The notes under the pieces were generated by a model. The model was not told the DNA's origin, made no database searches, and was given only the letters and a program-made list of their open reading frames with translations. The translations under genes and the position numbers were made by a program. Below are positions 23,179-32,045 of a DNA stretch of 34,495 bases, piece by piece. The stretch is from NCBI GenBank assembly GCA_025352885.1, contig JANXRZ010000257.1:1-34495 (forward strand), in the 5' to 3' direction. This stretch comes from Pseudomonadota bacterium. GTDB lineage: Bacteria; Pseudomonadota; Gammaproteobacteria; Burkholderiales; SG8-39. Every line of letters begins with the position of its first letter. Position 1 is the stretch's first letter.

Positions 23179-25149
23179 ATGTCGTCGAACATCGAGTCGG
23201 TACTGAGCGAAACACGCGTTTTCACGCCGCCGCCTGCACTTCAGGCGCAGGCCAACATCTCCGGGATGCCGGCCTACCACGCGATGTGCAAGGAGGCCGA
23301 GCAGGACTTCGAAGGTTTTTGGGCAAAGCATGCAAACGCCGAGTTGCTCTGGTCCAAGCCATTTACGAAGACGCTCGATGAATCGAATGCGCCGTTCTAC
23401 AAGTGGTTTTATGACGGGGAGTTGAACGCTTCGTACAACTGCCTGGACCGTCACCTCAAGACCCAGCCGGACAAGGTCGCCATCATTTTCGAGGCGGACG
23501 ACGGGAAGGTCACGCGCATTACCTATAAGGCGCTGTATCACGAGGTCTGCAAATTCGCGAACGGGCTCAAAGCCCTGGGGATCAATTCAGGCGACCGCGT
23601 CATCGTGTACATGCCCATGTCCATCCAGGCCGTGGTGGCCATGCAGGCGCTGGCCCGAATTGGCGCGACGCACTCGGTCGTATTCGGGGGCTTTTCGGCC
23701 AAGTCGCTGCAGGAGCGCATCATCGATGCCGGCGCGGTGGCCGTGATTTGCGCCGACGGGCAATTCCGCGGCGGCAAGGAAATCCCGCTTAAGCCGGTCG
23801 TCGATGAAGGCATCGGGCTTGGCGGATGCGAAGGCATTCGCAACGTAGTTGTGTACAAGCGCTCGGGCTCACCGATCAAGATGGCGGGCGGGCGTGACAA
23901 GTGGTGGGACGAAGTGGTGACGGGGCAGGCCGACACCTGCGCGCCGGCCGCGGTGAACGCCGAGCATCCCTTGTTCATCCTTTACACCTCCGGTTCAACG
24001 GGCAAGCCCAAGGGCGTGCAGCACTCGACCGCAGGCTATCTCCTGTGGACGATCCTCACGATGAAATGGGTGTTCGACTACAAACCTACTGACGTTTTCT
24101 GGTGCACGGCGGATGTTGGCTGGGTTACGGGGCATTCTTACGTGTGCTACGGCCCACTCGCCGTTGGGGCAACCGAAATCATCTTCGAGGGTGTGCCGAC
24201 TTATCCGGACGCCGGGCGCTTCTGGAAGATGATCCAGGACCACAAGGTCACGGTCTTCTATACCGCGCCGACCGCGATCCGTTCGCTCATCAAGGCCGGC
24301 GGAGACCTGCCGAAGAAGTACGACCTCTCGAGCTTGCGCATCCTCGGAACGGTGGGCGAGCCCATCAACCCCGAAGCATGGATGTGGTATCACGAGACAG
24401 TTGGCGGCACCCGCTGCCCGATCGTCGACACCTGGTGGCAGACCGAAACAGGCGGTCACATGATCACGCCATTGCCGGGGGCGACGCCCACGAAGCCGGG
24501 CTCGGCGACGTTCCCGCTGCCTGGAATCATTACCGACATCGTGGACGAGACGGGCAATTCCGTCGGCAAAGGCAAAGGCGGGATCCTGGTGATCAAGCGG
24601 CCCTGGCCTTCGATGATCCGGACCATCTGGAACGATCCGGAGCGTTTCAAGAAGAGTTACTACCCGGAGGACTTCCAGGGCCGCTACTACCTTGCAGGGG
24701 ACGGCGCGAGCACCGATGAGGAAGGCTACTACCGCATCATGGGGCGCATCGACGACGTGATGAACGTTTCAGGCCACCGCCTCGGCACCATGGAAATCGA
24801 GTCGGCATTGGTGGCCAACACCAAGCTCGTCGCAGAAGCGGCCGTGGTCGGCCGGCCGGACGATCTCACCGGCGAAGCAGTCTGTGCTTTCGTGGTCCTC
24901 AAGGGACCGCGTCCGAACGGCGAAGAGGCGAAGAAAATCGCGCAGGAATTGCGCAACTGGGTGGCCAAGGAGATCGGGCCCATTGCACGGCCGAAAGACA
25001 TTCGCTTCGGGGAGAACCTGCCTAAGACACGCTCCGGAAAAATCATGCGCAGGTTGCTGCGCTCGATTGCGAAGGGCGAGGCCATCACGCAGGACGTTTC
25101 GACGCTCGAAAATCCCGCGATCCTCGATCAATTGAAAGAGTTGAGTTGA
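23179..25149 (+). CDS. acs: acetyl-CoA synthetase (AMP-forming)
   Basis: 656 residues from the ATG at 23179, preceded by an AAGGAG-type site. It activates acetate (often also propionate) to acetyl-CoA through acetyl-AMP. Motifs are the P-loop [11 protein letters not shown], the WWQTETGG acyl-pocket motif (Trp in the WWQTE block limits chain length), and the hinge region [19 protein letters not shown]. The conserved catalytic Lys is at 621 in TRSGKIMRR, the residue acetylated by Pat in other bacteria. The next gene, 101 bp downstream on the same strand, is an MHS-family acid transporter, so uptake and activation of a short acid are probably linked. An upstream in-frame extension to 23044 is not Acs-like. 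Confidence 0.97.
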   Translation: MSSNIESVLSETRVFTPPPALQAQANISGMPAYHAMCKEAEQDFEGFWAKHANAELLWSKPFTKTLDESNAPFYKWFYDGELNASYNCLDRHLKTQPDKVAIIFEADDGKVTRITYKALYHEVCKFANGLKALGINSGDRVIVYMPMSIQAVVAMQALARIGATHSVVFGGFSAKSLQERIIDAGAVAVICADGQFRGGKEIPLKPVVDEGIGLGGCEGIRNVVVYKRSGSPIKMAGGRDKWWDEVVTGQADTCAPAAVNAEHPLFILYTSGSTGKPKGVQHSTAGYLLWTILTMKWVFDYKPTDVFWCTADVGWVTGHSYVCYGPLAVGATEIIFEGVPTYPDAGRFWKMIQDHKVTVFYTAPTAIRSLIKAGGDLPKKYDLSSLRILGTVGEPINPEAWMWYHETVGGTRCPIVDTWWQTETGGHMITPLPGATPTKPGSATFPLPGIITDIVDETGNSVGKGKGGILVIKRPWPSMIRTIWNDPERFKKSYYPEDFQGRYYLAGDGASTDEEGYYRIMGRIDDVMNVSGHRLGTMEIESALVANTKLVAEAAVVGRPDDLTGEAVCAFVVLKGPRPNGEEAKKIAQELRNWVAKEIGPIARPKDIRFGENLPKTRSGKIMRRLLRSIAKGEAITQDVSTLENPAILDQLKELS

Positions 25150-25250
25150 GATTGTGCGACGCAACAAGTCCGAAGCTGAACAAACTGTGACGGTTGGCAC
25201 AAGTACGTGTAAGTTTCGGGCTGGTTATCTATGCCTAAAAGGGGGAGTGC

Positions 25251-26873
25251 ATGGCTACAAATACAGGTACCGCGAACGGCGAAGTCCTGAACGAAGCAGT
25301 CGAAGAGCGGCGGGTTATTTTTGCATCTTCGCTGGGAACGGTTTTCGAGTGGTACGACTTCTATTTGTACGCAACATTGGCCCCGTTCTTCGCGGCCCTG
25401 TTTTTCCCGCCCGGCAATGAAACCGGGGCACTCATGTCGGCTTTTGCCACCTATGCGGCCGGCTTCCTGGTACGGCCTTTCGGCGCCATTGTGTTTGGCC
25501 GGATCGGCGACCTGGTCGGGAGGAAATACACCTTCCTTGTCACGATCGTCTTCATGGGCGGCGCCACATTCCTGGTCGGCTTGCTGCCGACTTTTGCGTC
25601 GATCGGATGGGCTGCGCCGGTACTGCTGGTGACGCTCAGGCTGGTGCAAGGCCTTGCACTGGGCGGCGAATACGGCGGGGCGGCTACCTACGTCGCCGAA
25701 CACGCGCCGCACAACAAACGCGGGTACGACACCAGCTGGATCCAGACCACCGCCACGCTGGGATTTTTCCTCGCGCTCGCGGTGATCGGTATTGCACGCT
25801 CAACGATGGACCCTAAGGACTTCGCCGACTGGGGCTGGCGCATCCCGTTCTGGCTCTCGCTGCTCCTCCTCGCCTTCTCGGTCTACATCCGGCTCAAGCT
25901 GCACGAATCGCCGATCTTCCAGAAAATGAAGGCGGAAGGAAAAGGCTCGACGTCCCCGCTGACCGACAGCTTCTTCAAGTACCCGAACAACAAGTTTGTG
26001 CTGCTGGCGCTCCTGGGCGCTACGGCCGGGCAGGGCGTCGTCTGGTACACCGGCCAGTTCTACGCACTGTTCTTCCTGACCATCACGCTGAAGCTGGATT
26101 ACATTTCCGCGTACACGCTGATCGGGGTGTCGCTTCTGATCGGGACGCCCTTTTTCATCTTCTTCGGCTGGCTGTCGGACAAGATCGGGCGACTCAAGAT
26201 CATCATGTTCGGGTGTCTCATCGCAGCACTTACGTACTTCCCGTTGTTCCAGGCGCTGACGCACTACGTGAACCCGGCGCTGGAGGCCTACACGCAGAAG
26301 AACCCCATCACGATCGAGGCGACGGACTGCAACTTTCATGTGTTCGTCGGACCGTGGAGCAAGTTCAACGATTGCGACAAGGTCAAGGACTTCCTGACCA
26401 AGCAGGGACTTTCGTTCAAGTCCGCGCCGTCGGTGGCTGGCAAGTCCATCGTTACGACCATTGGTTCGGTCAAGGTCGAGGGAGCCGACGTCAAGCAGAT
26501 CGCCGCTGTGCTGAAGGACACCGGCTTCAAGGTCGGCGCGGACAAGGCGCAGGTGAACTGGGTAATGGCTGAAGTGATCCTCGTCATCATGGTCCTATAC
26601 GTGACCATGGTTTACGGTCCCATTGCAGCCTTCCTGGTGGAACTTTTCCCCACCAAGATCCGGTATACGTCGATGTCCTTGCCGTATCACATCGGAAACG
26701 GTTGGTTCGGGGGCATGCTGCCGCTGACGGCCACTGCGATGGTTGCGGCTACGGGCGATATTTATTACGGGCTCTGGTACCCGATCGTCGTCGCGCTGAT
26801 GACACTGGTGATCGGCATGCTGTTCCTCAAGGAAACGAAAGACAGGGACATTCGTACGTACGATCACGCATAG
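25251..26873 (+). CDS. MHS-family (metabolite:H+ symporter) MFS transporter with extra extracytoplasmic insert
   Basis: 540 residues, about 100 longer than the usual 430-450. The N-terminus has the MHS signature GTVFEWYDFYLYATLA, then RPFGAIVFGRIGDLVGRKYTF and LALGGEYGGAATYVAE. Near residues 341-429 there is an insert of about 90 residues between two helices. It is soluble-looking and contains Cys in ATDCNF and FNDCDK, followed by KVKDFLTKQGLSFKS. The remaining helices (MAEVILVIMVLYVT onwards) follow. An AAGGGGGAG-type site precedes the ATG. The 101-bp gap to acs shows no clear hairpin, so read-through is possible. It probably imports a short carboxylic acid; the substrate is inferred from acs. 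Confidence 0.9.
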   Translation: MATNTGTANGEVLNEAVEERRVIFASSLGTVFEWYDFYLYATLAPFFAALFFPPGNETGALMSAFATYAAGFLVRPFGAIVFGRIGDLVGRKYTFLVTIVFMGGATFLVGLLPTFASIGWAAPVLLVTLRLVQGLALGGEYGGAATYVAEHAPHNKRGYDTSWIQTTATLGFFLALAVIGIARSTMDPKDFADWGWRIPFWLSLLLLAFSVYIRLKLHESPIFQKMKAEGKGSTSPLTDSFFKYPNNKFVLLALLGATAGQGVVWYTGQFYALFFLTITLKLDYISAYTLIGVSLLIGTPFFIFFGWLSDKIGRLKIIMFGCLIAALTYFPLFQALTHYVNPALEAYTQKNPITIEATDCNFHVFVGPWSKFNDCDKVKDFLTKQGLSFKSAPSVAGKSIVTTIGSVKVEGADVKQIAAVLKDTGFKVGADKAQVNWVMAEVILVIMVLYVTMVYGPIAAFLVELFPTKIRYTSMSLPYHIGNGWFGGMLPLTATAMVAATGDIYYGLWYPIVVALMTLVIGMLFLKETKDRDIRTYDHA

Positions 26874-26891
26874 CCCTGGCTCAATGAAGTT

Positions 26892-26921
26892 AAAAGGCCC
26901 GCGATTGCGGGCCTTTTTTTT
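26892..26921. terminator. bidirectional intrinsic terminator
   Basis: The stem AAAAGGCCCGC / GCGGGCCTTTT with loop GATT is followed by a T run (26914-26921). It is nearly the same hairpin as at 1847-1873. It serves the MHS transporter on the plus strand and can also stop the convergent small membrane-protein gene. Confidence 0.85.
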
Positions 26922-26943
26922 AGGGCTGCGATGAGTTCGAGCT

Positions 26944-27171
26944 TTACCTGACCGGCCCGAGCTTGCCTTCCTTGATCATCCAGGACAGGACGCCGAAAGC
27001 ACTGGCGACGGCTCCGAGGAATGCCCAAAAACCGGCATATCCGAAAGACAACTCACGTTCGGCGGGATCGACCATGGAGGGTGCAGCCAGAAAACCTTCG
27101 CCCGCAATGTAGATGCTTGCGAGGGCGAATGCGAGGCAGCCCCACATCGATGCCAAGGCCGAAATCTTCAT
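26944..27171 (-). CDS. small hypothetical two-helix membrane protein
   Basis: 75 residues, not recognised. Two hydrophobic stretches (MWGCLAFALASIYIAGEGFL and FGYAGFWAFLGAVASAFGVLSW) are joined by a short loop with AERELS, and the tail MIKEGKLGPVR is basic. It has the size and shape of a small inner-membrane protein. On the minus strand it is followed by the GGCCCGC terminator, and upstream it diverges from tRNA-Ser across 101 bp. It is too short for confident family assignment, but the clear membrane pattern and a terminator at its end support that it is real. Confidence 0.65.
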   Translation of the reverse strand: MKISALASMWGCLAFALASIYIAGEGFLAAPSMVDPAERELSFGYAGFWAFLGAVASAFGVLSWMIKEGKLGPVR

Positions 27172-27228
27172 GTGATCATCTCATCGGGGGAAGGGCGCAA
27201 GTCTAGCAAATGGGTCCAATGCATCTGC

Positions 27229-27234
27229 TAAAAT
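27229..27234 (+). promoter_or_regulatory. putative -10 element for tRNA-Ser
   Basis: TAAAAT (27229-27234) lies about 39 bases before the mature tRNA end. No convincing -35 is present at the right spacing (GCAAAT at 17), so this is tentative. Confidence 0.3.
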
Positions 27235-27272
27235 CCGCTCCCGCTCGTTGTACGCGTTTGTGCAGGCAACAC

Positions 27273-27362
27273 GGAGAGATGGCCGAGCGGCTGAAGGCGC
27301 ACGCTTGGAAAGCGTGTATACGTTAATCCGTATCATGGGTTCGAATCCCATTCTCTCCGCCA
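27273..27362 (+). tRNA. tRNA-Ser(GGA)
   Basis: The 7-bp acceptor stem GGAGAGA (27273-27279) pairs with TCTCTCC (27352-27358), followed by discriminator G and encoded CCA (27360-27362). The anticodon stem CACGC/GCGTG flanks loop TTGGAAA with anticodon GGA at 27307-27309. A long variable arm (class II tRNA) and T-loop GGTTCGAATCC are present. It reads UCC and UCU codons. It is followed after 40 bp by the 4.5S RNA gene, possibly in the same transcript. Confidence 0.97.
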
Positions 27363-27402
27363 GTATTCAGGCCCGGACTAACCGCCGGGCACAGGGGCCA
27401 AA

Positions 27403-27498
27403 GGCGGGCCCCCCCGCATTGCGGCGTGGTGAACCTGGTCAGGTCCGGAAGGAAGCAGCCACAGCTACATACCGCAAGTGCCGGGGACAAGGCTCGCC
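27403..27498 (+). ncRNA. ffs: 4.5S signal recognition particle RNA
   Basis: The universal SRP core GGTCAGGTCCGGAAGGAAGC is present (around 27437-27456), with the GGAA tetraloop bound by Ffh. Terminal helix GGCGGGCC (27403-27410) pairs with GGCTCGCC (27491-27498). The strand GCGGCGTGG pairs loosely with CCACAGC...CCGC. The length of about 96 nt is a little shorter than E. coli 4.5S (114 nt). Ends are set by the closing helix and could differ by a few bases. With Ffh it targets membrane proteins to FtsY/SecYEG. It sits directly before dnaX, as in many proteobacteria. Confidence 0.92.
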
Positions 27499-27514
27499 AC
27501 CAACTCTGGCGAAA

Positions 27515-27542
27515 GAGGGAGAGCCGATCTCGGCTCTCCCTC
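27515..27542 (+). terminator. strong hairpin after ffs, without T-tract
   Basis: A perfect 12-bp stem GAGGGAGAGCCG / CGGCTCTCCCTC with loop ATCT lies 16 bases after the 4.5S RNA and 51 bases before dnaX. The next bases (TACGCACC) are not U-rich. It is either an inefficient terminator, an RNA-processing or stabilising hairpin, or an attenuator for dnaX. Confidence 0.55.
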
Positions 27543-27593
27543 TACGCACCGCCAGGGGCGAGAATCCAAACCGGCGCTGATAGAATCTGGCGC

Positions 27594-29201
27594 ATGACTT
27601 ATCTGGTCTTGGCGCGCAAGTACAGGCCGCGCACTTTCTCAACGCTCGTGGGCCAGGAGCACGTCGTGAAGGCGCTGCGTCATGCGCTCGAAAAGCAGCG
27701 GCTGCATCACGCCTACCTGTTTACCGGGACGCGCGGCGTGGGCAAGACGACAATTGCGCGCATCCTGGCCAAGTGCCTTAACTGCGAGACTGGAATCACG
27801 CCTGAGCCCTGTGGAAAGTGCAGTGCGTGCGTGGAAATCGACAGCGGCCGGTTCATCGACCTGCTCGAAGTCGACGCGGCGACCAACACCAAGGTCGACG
27901 AAATGCGCCAGTTGCTGGAGACCGCGCAGTACGCGCCAACGCGCGGGCGCTTCAAGGTTTACGTGATTGACGAAGTGCACATGTTGTCGAATTCGGCGTT
28001 CAACGCGATGTTGAAGACGCTCGAAGAGCCGCCCGAGCACCTCAAGTTCATCCTCGCGACGACCGACCCGCAGAAAATCCCGGTCACCGTCCTGAGCCGA
28101 TGCCTGCAATTCAACCTGAAGCAGATGCCGCAGAGCGCAATCTCTGGCCACCTGGCGAGACTTCTCGAATCCGAAGGCATCGCGTTCGAACCTGAGGCGC
28201 TTCCCCCGCTTGCGCGGGCCGCGGCAGGCAGCATGCGGGACGGGTTGTCCTTGCTCGACCAGGCGATTTCGCACGGCGCAGGCAAGGTGTCGGCCCTGAA
28301 CGTCCGGGAAATGCTTGGCGCCGTTGACCAGACCTATCTTTTCAGGGCGCTCGATGCGCTCGCCTCGGGCGATGGTCGCACGCTGATGGGGGTTGCCGAC
28401 GAGATGCAGTCGCGCAGCTTGTCTTTCGATACTGCACTTGCCGACCTCGGCAGCTTGCTTCTTCGCATTGCGCTCGCTAAATCCGTCCCTGAGGCGGTGG
28501 AAGCAGACGTCCCGGAGCGCGAGCAGGTTTTTGCGTTTGCACAACGCTTCGCGAGCGAAGACGTGCAGCTCTACTATCAGATCAGTGTCCAGGGACGCCA
28601 GGATCTTGCGCTTGCGCCCGATGAGCATTCTGGCTTCGCAATGACGCTGCTTCGCATGCTTGTGTTCAAGCCGGAAGGCGCGGCCCAATCGCCGACGTCA
28701 TCCATTGCACAGCCTGCGTCGAAGCCCAAGCCGGCAGCCAATGCTTCCGGACCGACGTCCGCCGCACCGCTTGCTACCAGCCAGCCGGCTGCGGCGGCGC
28801 CTGCGTCGAAATTCGATGGGAACTGGCCGGAGCTCGTGCGTGCATTGCAGCTTGGCGGCGCTGCCAAGCTGCTTGCGGACAATTCCGAACTGAAACGCCA
28901 CGATGGCGGGCAATTCGATCTCGGCATTCCCAAGGGGATGGCCTACCTTGCCGAAAAGAATTACGTCGACAAACTGAAGGCGGCCCTCGCCCAGCGGTTT
29001 GGCGGAACAATAACGTTGCGCGTGACTGTTGGCGAACTTGAGGGCAAATCCGTCAGCGCGATAGAGCAGGGCGAGCGTTCGGCGCGCCACGCGCTGGCCG
29101 CCGACGCTGTGCGCGGCGACCCGTTCGTGCGGGACTTGGTCGATATCTTTGATGCGACCGTGATTGATAACACCATACATGCGGCCCGAAAGGGGTCCTA
29201 G
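27594..29201 (+). CDS. dnaX: DNA polymerase III subunit gamma/tau
   Basis: 535 residues from the ATG at 27594 (MTYLVLARKYRPRTFSTLVG). It is the clamp-loader ATPase that loads the beta clamp and bridges polymerases and helicase. The Walker A GTRGVGKT lies at 45-52. The zinc-binding Cys are 64, 73, 76 and 79 (same numbers as E. coli), and the Walker B/DEAH-like VIDEVH is near 124-129, with sensor-1 region ATTDPQKIPVTVLSRC. A Pro/Ala/Ser-rich linker from about 365 leads to a C-terminal tau-like domain. I see no A6-G slippery site like that of E. coli, so a gamma form by frameshift is not apparent. ybaB follows after 9 bp. Confidence 0.97.
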   Translation: MTYLVLARKYRPRTFSTLVGQEHVVKALRHALEKQRLHHAYLFTGTRGVGKTTIARILAKCLNCETGITPEPCGKCSACVEIDSGRFIDLLEVDAATNTKVDEMRQLLETAQYAPTRGRFKVYVIDEVHMLSNSAFNAMLKTLEEPPEHLKFILATTDPQKIPVTVLSRCLQFNLKQMPQSAISGHLARLLESEGIAFEPEALPPLARAAAGSMRDGLSLLDQAISHGAGKVSALNVREMLGAVDQTYLFRALDALASGDGRTLMGVADEMQSRSLSFDTALADLGSLLLRIALAKSVPEAVEADVPEREQVFAFAQRFASEDVQLYYQISVQGRQDLALAPDEHSGFAMTLLRMLVFKPEGAAQSPTSSIAQPASKPKPAANASGPTSAAPLATSQPAAAAPASKFDGNWPELVRALQLGGAAKLLADNSELKRHDGGQFDLGIPKGMAYLAEKNYVDKLKAALAQRFGGTITLRVTVGELEGKSVSAIEQGERSARHALAADAVRGDPFVRDLVDIFDATVIDNTIHAARKGS

Positions 29202-29210
29202 GAGGCAGCC

Positions 29211-29534
29211 ATGAGAGGCAATATCGGCCAGCTGATGAAGCAGGCGCAGGCCATGCAGGAAAACATGCAGAAAATGCAGGACCAGCTTGCGCAACTCGAG
29301 GTGGAGGGGCAATCGGGCGCTGGGATGGTGAAGGTGCAGATGACTTGCAAGTACGATGTAAAGCGGGTGTCGATCGACCCTTCGCTCGTCGGCGACGACA
29401 AGGAAATGCTCGAAGATTTGGTCGCCGCGGCATTCAACGACGCCGCCAGGCGCGCGGAGGCCAAGATTGCCGAAAAGATGAGCAGCGTGACCGCGGGCAT
29501 GGGCTTGCCGCCCGGCATGAAGTTGCCGTTCTGA
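29211..29534 (+). CDS. ybaB: YbaB/EbfC family nucleoid-associated protein
   Basis: 107 residues. AGGAGG lies 5 bases before the ATG. The sequence [20 protein letters not shown], then the central [28 protein letters not shown] and the C-terminal [11 protein letters not shown] tail are diagnostic. It forms a dimeric DNA-binding protein with a coiled helix and affects nucleoid structure and gene expression. It lies between dnaX and recR, the conserved arrangement, with 9 and 15 bp spacers, so all three are one operon. Confidence 0.96.
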   Translation: MRGNIGQLMKQAQAMQENMQKMQDQLAQLEVEGQSGAGMVKVQMTCKYDVKRVSIDPSLVGDDKEMLEDLVAAAFNDAARRAEAKIAEKMSSVTAGMGLPPGMKLPF

Positions 29535-29549
29535 TTCCGGGCGGCTCCA

Positions 29550-30161
29550 GTGCCCAAGGATCCGGTGCCGACCGCCGAAGGGCTCGAACGGCTGGTTGAA
29601 GCCCTGAGGATCCTTCCCGGCGTGGGACCCAAGTCTGCACAGAGGATGGCCTACCAGCTGCTGCAGCGGGACAGGGCCGGTGCCGACGAGCTTGCGATGT
29701 CGCTTCAGCATGCGCTTGCAGCAGTTCGCCACTGTGGCAAATGCAATAACTTCACCGAAGCCGGGATATGCTCACTCTGTGCGTCGCCGCGACGTGACGC
29801 GACCCAGCTTTGCGTAGTGGAAACGCCGGCCGACCTGGCCATGGTCGAGCAGACGTCTTCGTTTTCGGGAATGTACTTCGTGCTGATGGGCCGGCTCTCA
29901 CCGCTCGACGGCGTCGGTCCGCGGGATATCGGCCTCGACCGCCTGCTGGCCCGTGCCACCGAAGGCGAAGTGCAGGAGGTGATCCTCGCGACGAACTTCA
30001 CGAACGAAGGCGAAGCCACGGCGCATTACATTGCCGAGATGCTTCGCACCCGCGGCGTGAGAGTCAGCCGGATAGCGCGCGGCGTGCCCCTTGGCGGGGA
30101 ACTCGAGTATGTAGACGCAGGTACCCTGTCCCAGGCTTTGATCGAGAGGCGCTCGCTGTAG
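29550..30161 (+). CDS. recR: recombination mediator protein RecR
   Basis: 203 residues from a GTG at 29550. RecR helps load RecA onto SSB-covered DNA with RecF and RecO. The Hh[18 protein letters not shown] lies near 22-38. The zinc finger Cys are 62, 65, 74 and 77 (CGKC...CSLC). The Toprim domain starts at [16 protein letters not shown] and includes [11 protein letters not shown]; the C-terminal [22 protein letters not shown] is standard. The ribosome-binding site is weak (GGGCGGC), typical of a translationally coupled gene. The ABC transporter unit starts 28 bp later. Confidence 0.96.
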   Translation: MPKDPVPTAEGLERLVEALRILPGVGPKSAQRMAYQLLQRDRAGADELAMSLQHALAAVRHCGKCNNFTEAGICSLCASPRRDATQLCVVETPADLAMVEQTSSFSGMYFVLMGRLSPLDGVGPRDIGLDRLLARATEGEVQEVILATNFTNEGEATAHYIAEMLRTRGVRVSRIARGVPLGGELEYVDAGTLSQALIERRSL

Positions 30162-30189
30162 AATGACCAAAAAACCAAGAGGAGACACG

Positions 30190-31215
30190 ATGAATTCGCT
30201 CGTTCGCTTTCTGATCGCGGGTGCGATGGTCGCAGTCATGGCCGGCGCGCAAGCGCAAATCGAAAAGCCCGATGTCCACATCGCAGTCGGAGGCAAGTCC
30301 GCGCTTTATTACCTGCCGCTGACGCTGACGGAGCGCCTGGGCTATTTCAAGGCCGAGGGATTGAACGTTCGTGTAAGCGATTTTCCGGGCGGATCGCGCT
30401 CGTTGCAGGCCGTGGTCGGCGGCAGCGCCGACGTGGTTTCGGGTGCGTATGAACACACGATCAACATGCAAGCCAACGGCCAGCATTTCACCGCCTTCGT
30501 GCTGTCGGGGGCTGCACCGCAGATCAGCGTAGGGATTGCTGCTTCGCGTGCGGCGACCTACAAGTCGCCGAAGGACCTGAAAGGTTTGAAAATCGGCGTA
30601 AGCGCGCCCGGTTCCAGTACCAACATGGTTGCGAATTTCCTCCTTGCCAAGGGCGGGCTCAAGCCGACGGACGTGTCCATCGTGGGCGTCGGCGCCGGCG
30701 CCACGGTTATCGCGGCCCTTGAACAGGGCAGGGTGGACGTCCTCTCGCAAACCGATCCGGCAATGACGATTCTCGAGAAGGAAGGCAAGATCAAAATCAT
30801 CGCCGAGACCCGTACGCCCGAGGGAACCGAGAAGCTGTTTGGCGGGCCAATGCCGGCGGCGAGCCTTTACGCGCCGGTCGACTTTGTCAAAAAGAACCCG
30901 AACACCGTCCAGGCGCTCACCAATGCCATGGTGCGCTCGCTCCTGTGGCTCCAGCAGGCGTCTCCACAACAAGTGCTCGATACCGTGCCGGAAGATTACC
31001 TGCTCGGAAACAAGGCGATGTACCTCTTCGCGTTCAACAACGTGAAGACCGCCTACTCCAAGGACGGGCTGATGAGCGACGCGGGGGCGAAGACGACCTT
31101 GAAGGCGCTTTCTTCTTTCAACACGAAGATCGATCCTTCAAAGATCGATCTGAAGGAAACATACACGAACGATTTCGCGAAGAAGGCGCTCGCGAAATAC
31201 GGTAAAAAGAAGTAG
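30190..31215 (+). CDS. ABC transporter substrate-binding protein (NitT/TauT, SsuA-like)
   Basis: 341 residues from the ATG at 30190, which has an AAGAGGAG site; an in-frame start at 30163 lacks one. A signal peptide (MNSLVRFLIAGAMVAVMAGAQA) is present. The mature part has VHIAVGGKSALYYLPLTLTERLGYFKAEG, DFPGGSRSLQAVVGGSADVVSGAYEH and LKGLKIGVSAPGSSTNMVANFLLAKGGL, the blocks of nitrate/sulphonate/taurine/pyrimidine-type periplasmic receptors. It is followed directly by its ATPase and permease. The ligand is unknown. The C-terminus is Lys-rich (ALAKYGKKK). Confidence 0.93.
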   Translation: MNSLVRFLIAGAMVAVMAGAQAQIEKPDVHIAVGGKSALYYLPLTLTERLGYFKAEGLNVRVSDFPGGSRSLQAVVGGSADVVSGAYEHTINMQANGQHFTAFVLSGAAPQISVGIAASRAATYKSPKDLKGLKIGVSAPGSSTNMVANFLLAKGGLKPTDVSIVGVGAGATVIAALEQGRVDVLSQTDPAMTILEKEGKIKIIAETRTPEGTEKLFGGPMPAASLYAPVDFVKKNPNTVQALTNAMVRSLLWLQQASPQQVLDTVPEDYLLGNKAMYLFAFNNVKTAYSKDGLMSDAGAKTTLKALSSFNTKIDPSKIDLKETYTNDFAKKALAKYGKKK

Positions 31216-31222
31216 CGTCGGT

Positions 31223-32041
31223 ATGGCAACTCCCGGCGCGCCTGCCCTTGCGCTCGAGAACATCACCGTCACTTTCCTTGCGCGTGACGCAAAAGATTCG
31301 CGTTATACCGCTCTCAAGGATGCGACGCTCGTGGTGCAGCCTGGCGAATTCGTTTCGGTCGTCGGACCAACGGGGTGTGGCAAGTCGACTCTGCTGAATG
31401 TTGCGGTGGGATTGCTCGAGCCGTCTTCCGGCACCGTCAAGGTGTTCGGAGAACCGCTCAGTGGTCTGAATCGCAAGGCCGGCTATCTCTTTCAGACCGA
31501 AGCGCTGATGCCCTGGCGCACGGGGCTCGACAACGTCACCGCGGGCCTCGAATTTCGAGGCGTAGCGCGCGAAGAGGCGGTCCGGCGCGCGGAAGACTGG
31601 CTGGCCAGAGTCGGCTTGGCAGGCCATGGCCACCGTTATCCCCACCAGTTGTCGGGAGGGATGAGAAGGCGCGTTGCCTTGGCGCAAACGCTGATCCTCG
31701 ATCCGCAAATCATTCTTATGGACGAGCCGTTTTCGGCCTTGGACATCCAGACGCGGCAAATGATGGAAAACGAACTGCTGGAACTCTGGTCCGCGGACCG
31801 GAAATCGGTCGTGTTCATTACGCACGACCTCGAAGAGGCAATTTCCCTCTCGGATCGCGTGATCGTCCTGTCGGCGGGACCGGGAACGCATCCTATCGGC
31901 GAGTTTGCCATCGATCTTCCACGACCGCGAGACGTTGCGGAGATCCGGCTGACCCCGCGCTTCATCGAGTTGCATACCAAGATCTGGCACGCGATGAAGG
32001 ATGAGGTGCTGAAGGGTTATGCGCGAACGAGGATCCAATAG
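31223..32041 (+). CDS. ABC transporter ATP-binding protein (NitT/TauT type)
   Basis: 272 residues, starting 7 bp after the receptor gene. The Walker A GPTGCGKST begins at residue 48, and a Q-loop region YLFQTEALMPWRTGLDNV follows. The signature LSGGMRRRVALAQTLILDP and the Walker B IILMDEPFSALD are intact, and the H-loop VFITHDLEEAISLSDR completes a functional ATPase. The FQ..ALMPW segment is typical of SsuB/TauB/NrtD-type importers. It powers uptake of the ligand bound by the preceding receptor. Confidence 0.96.
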   Translation: MATPGAPALALENITVTFLARDAKDSRYTALKDATLVVQPGEFVSVVGPTGCGKSTLLNVAVGLLEPSSGTVKVFGEPLSGLNRKAGYLFQTEALMPWRTGLDNVTAGLEFRGVAREEAVRRAEDWLARVGLAGHGHRYPHQLSGGMRRRVALAQTLILDPQIILMDEPFSALDIQTRQMMENELLELWSADRKSVVFITHDLEEAISLSDRVIVLSAGPGTHPIGEFAIDLPRPRDVAEIRLTPRFIELHTKIWHAMKDEVLKGYARTRIQ

Positions 32042-32045
32042 CGCC

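Noticed and set aside
28660-28900. Possible programmed frameshift in dnaX producing a gamma subunit
   Set aside because: No A-rich slippery heptamer like that of E. coli is seen in the linker region, and the frame continues to a normal tau C-terminus.
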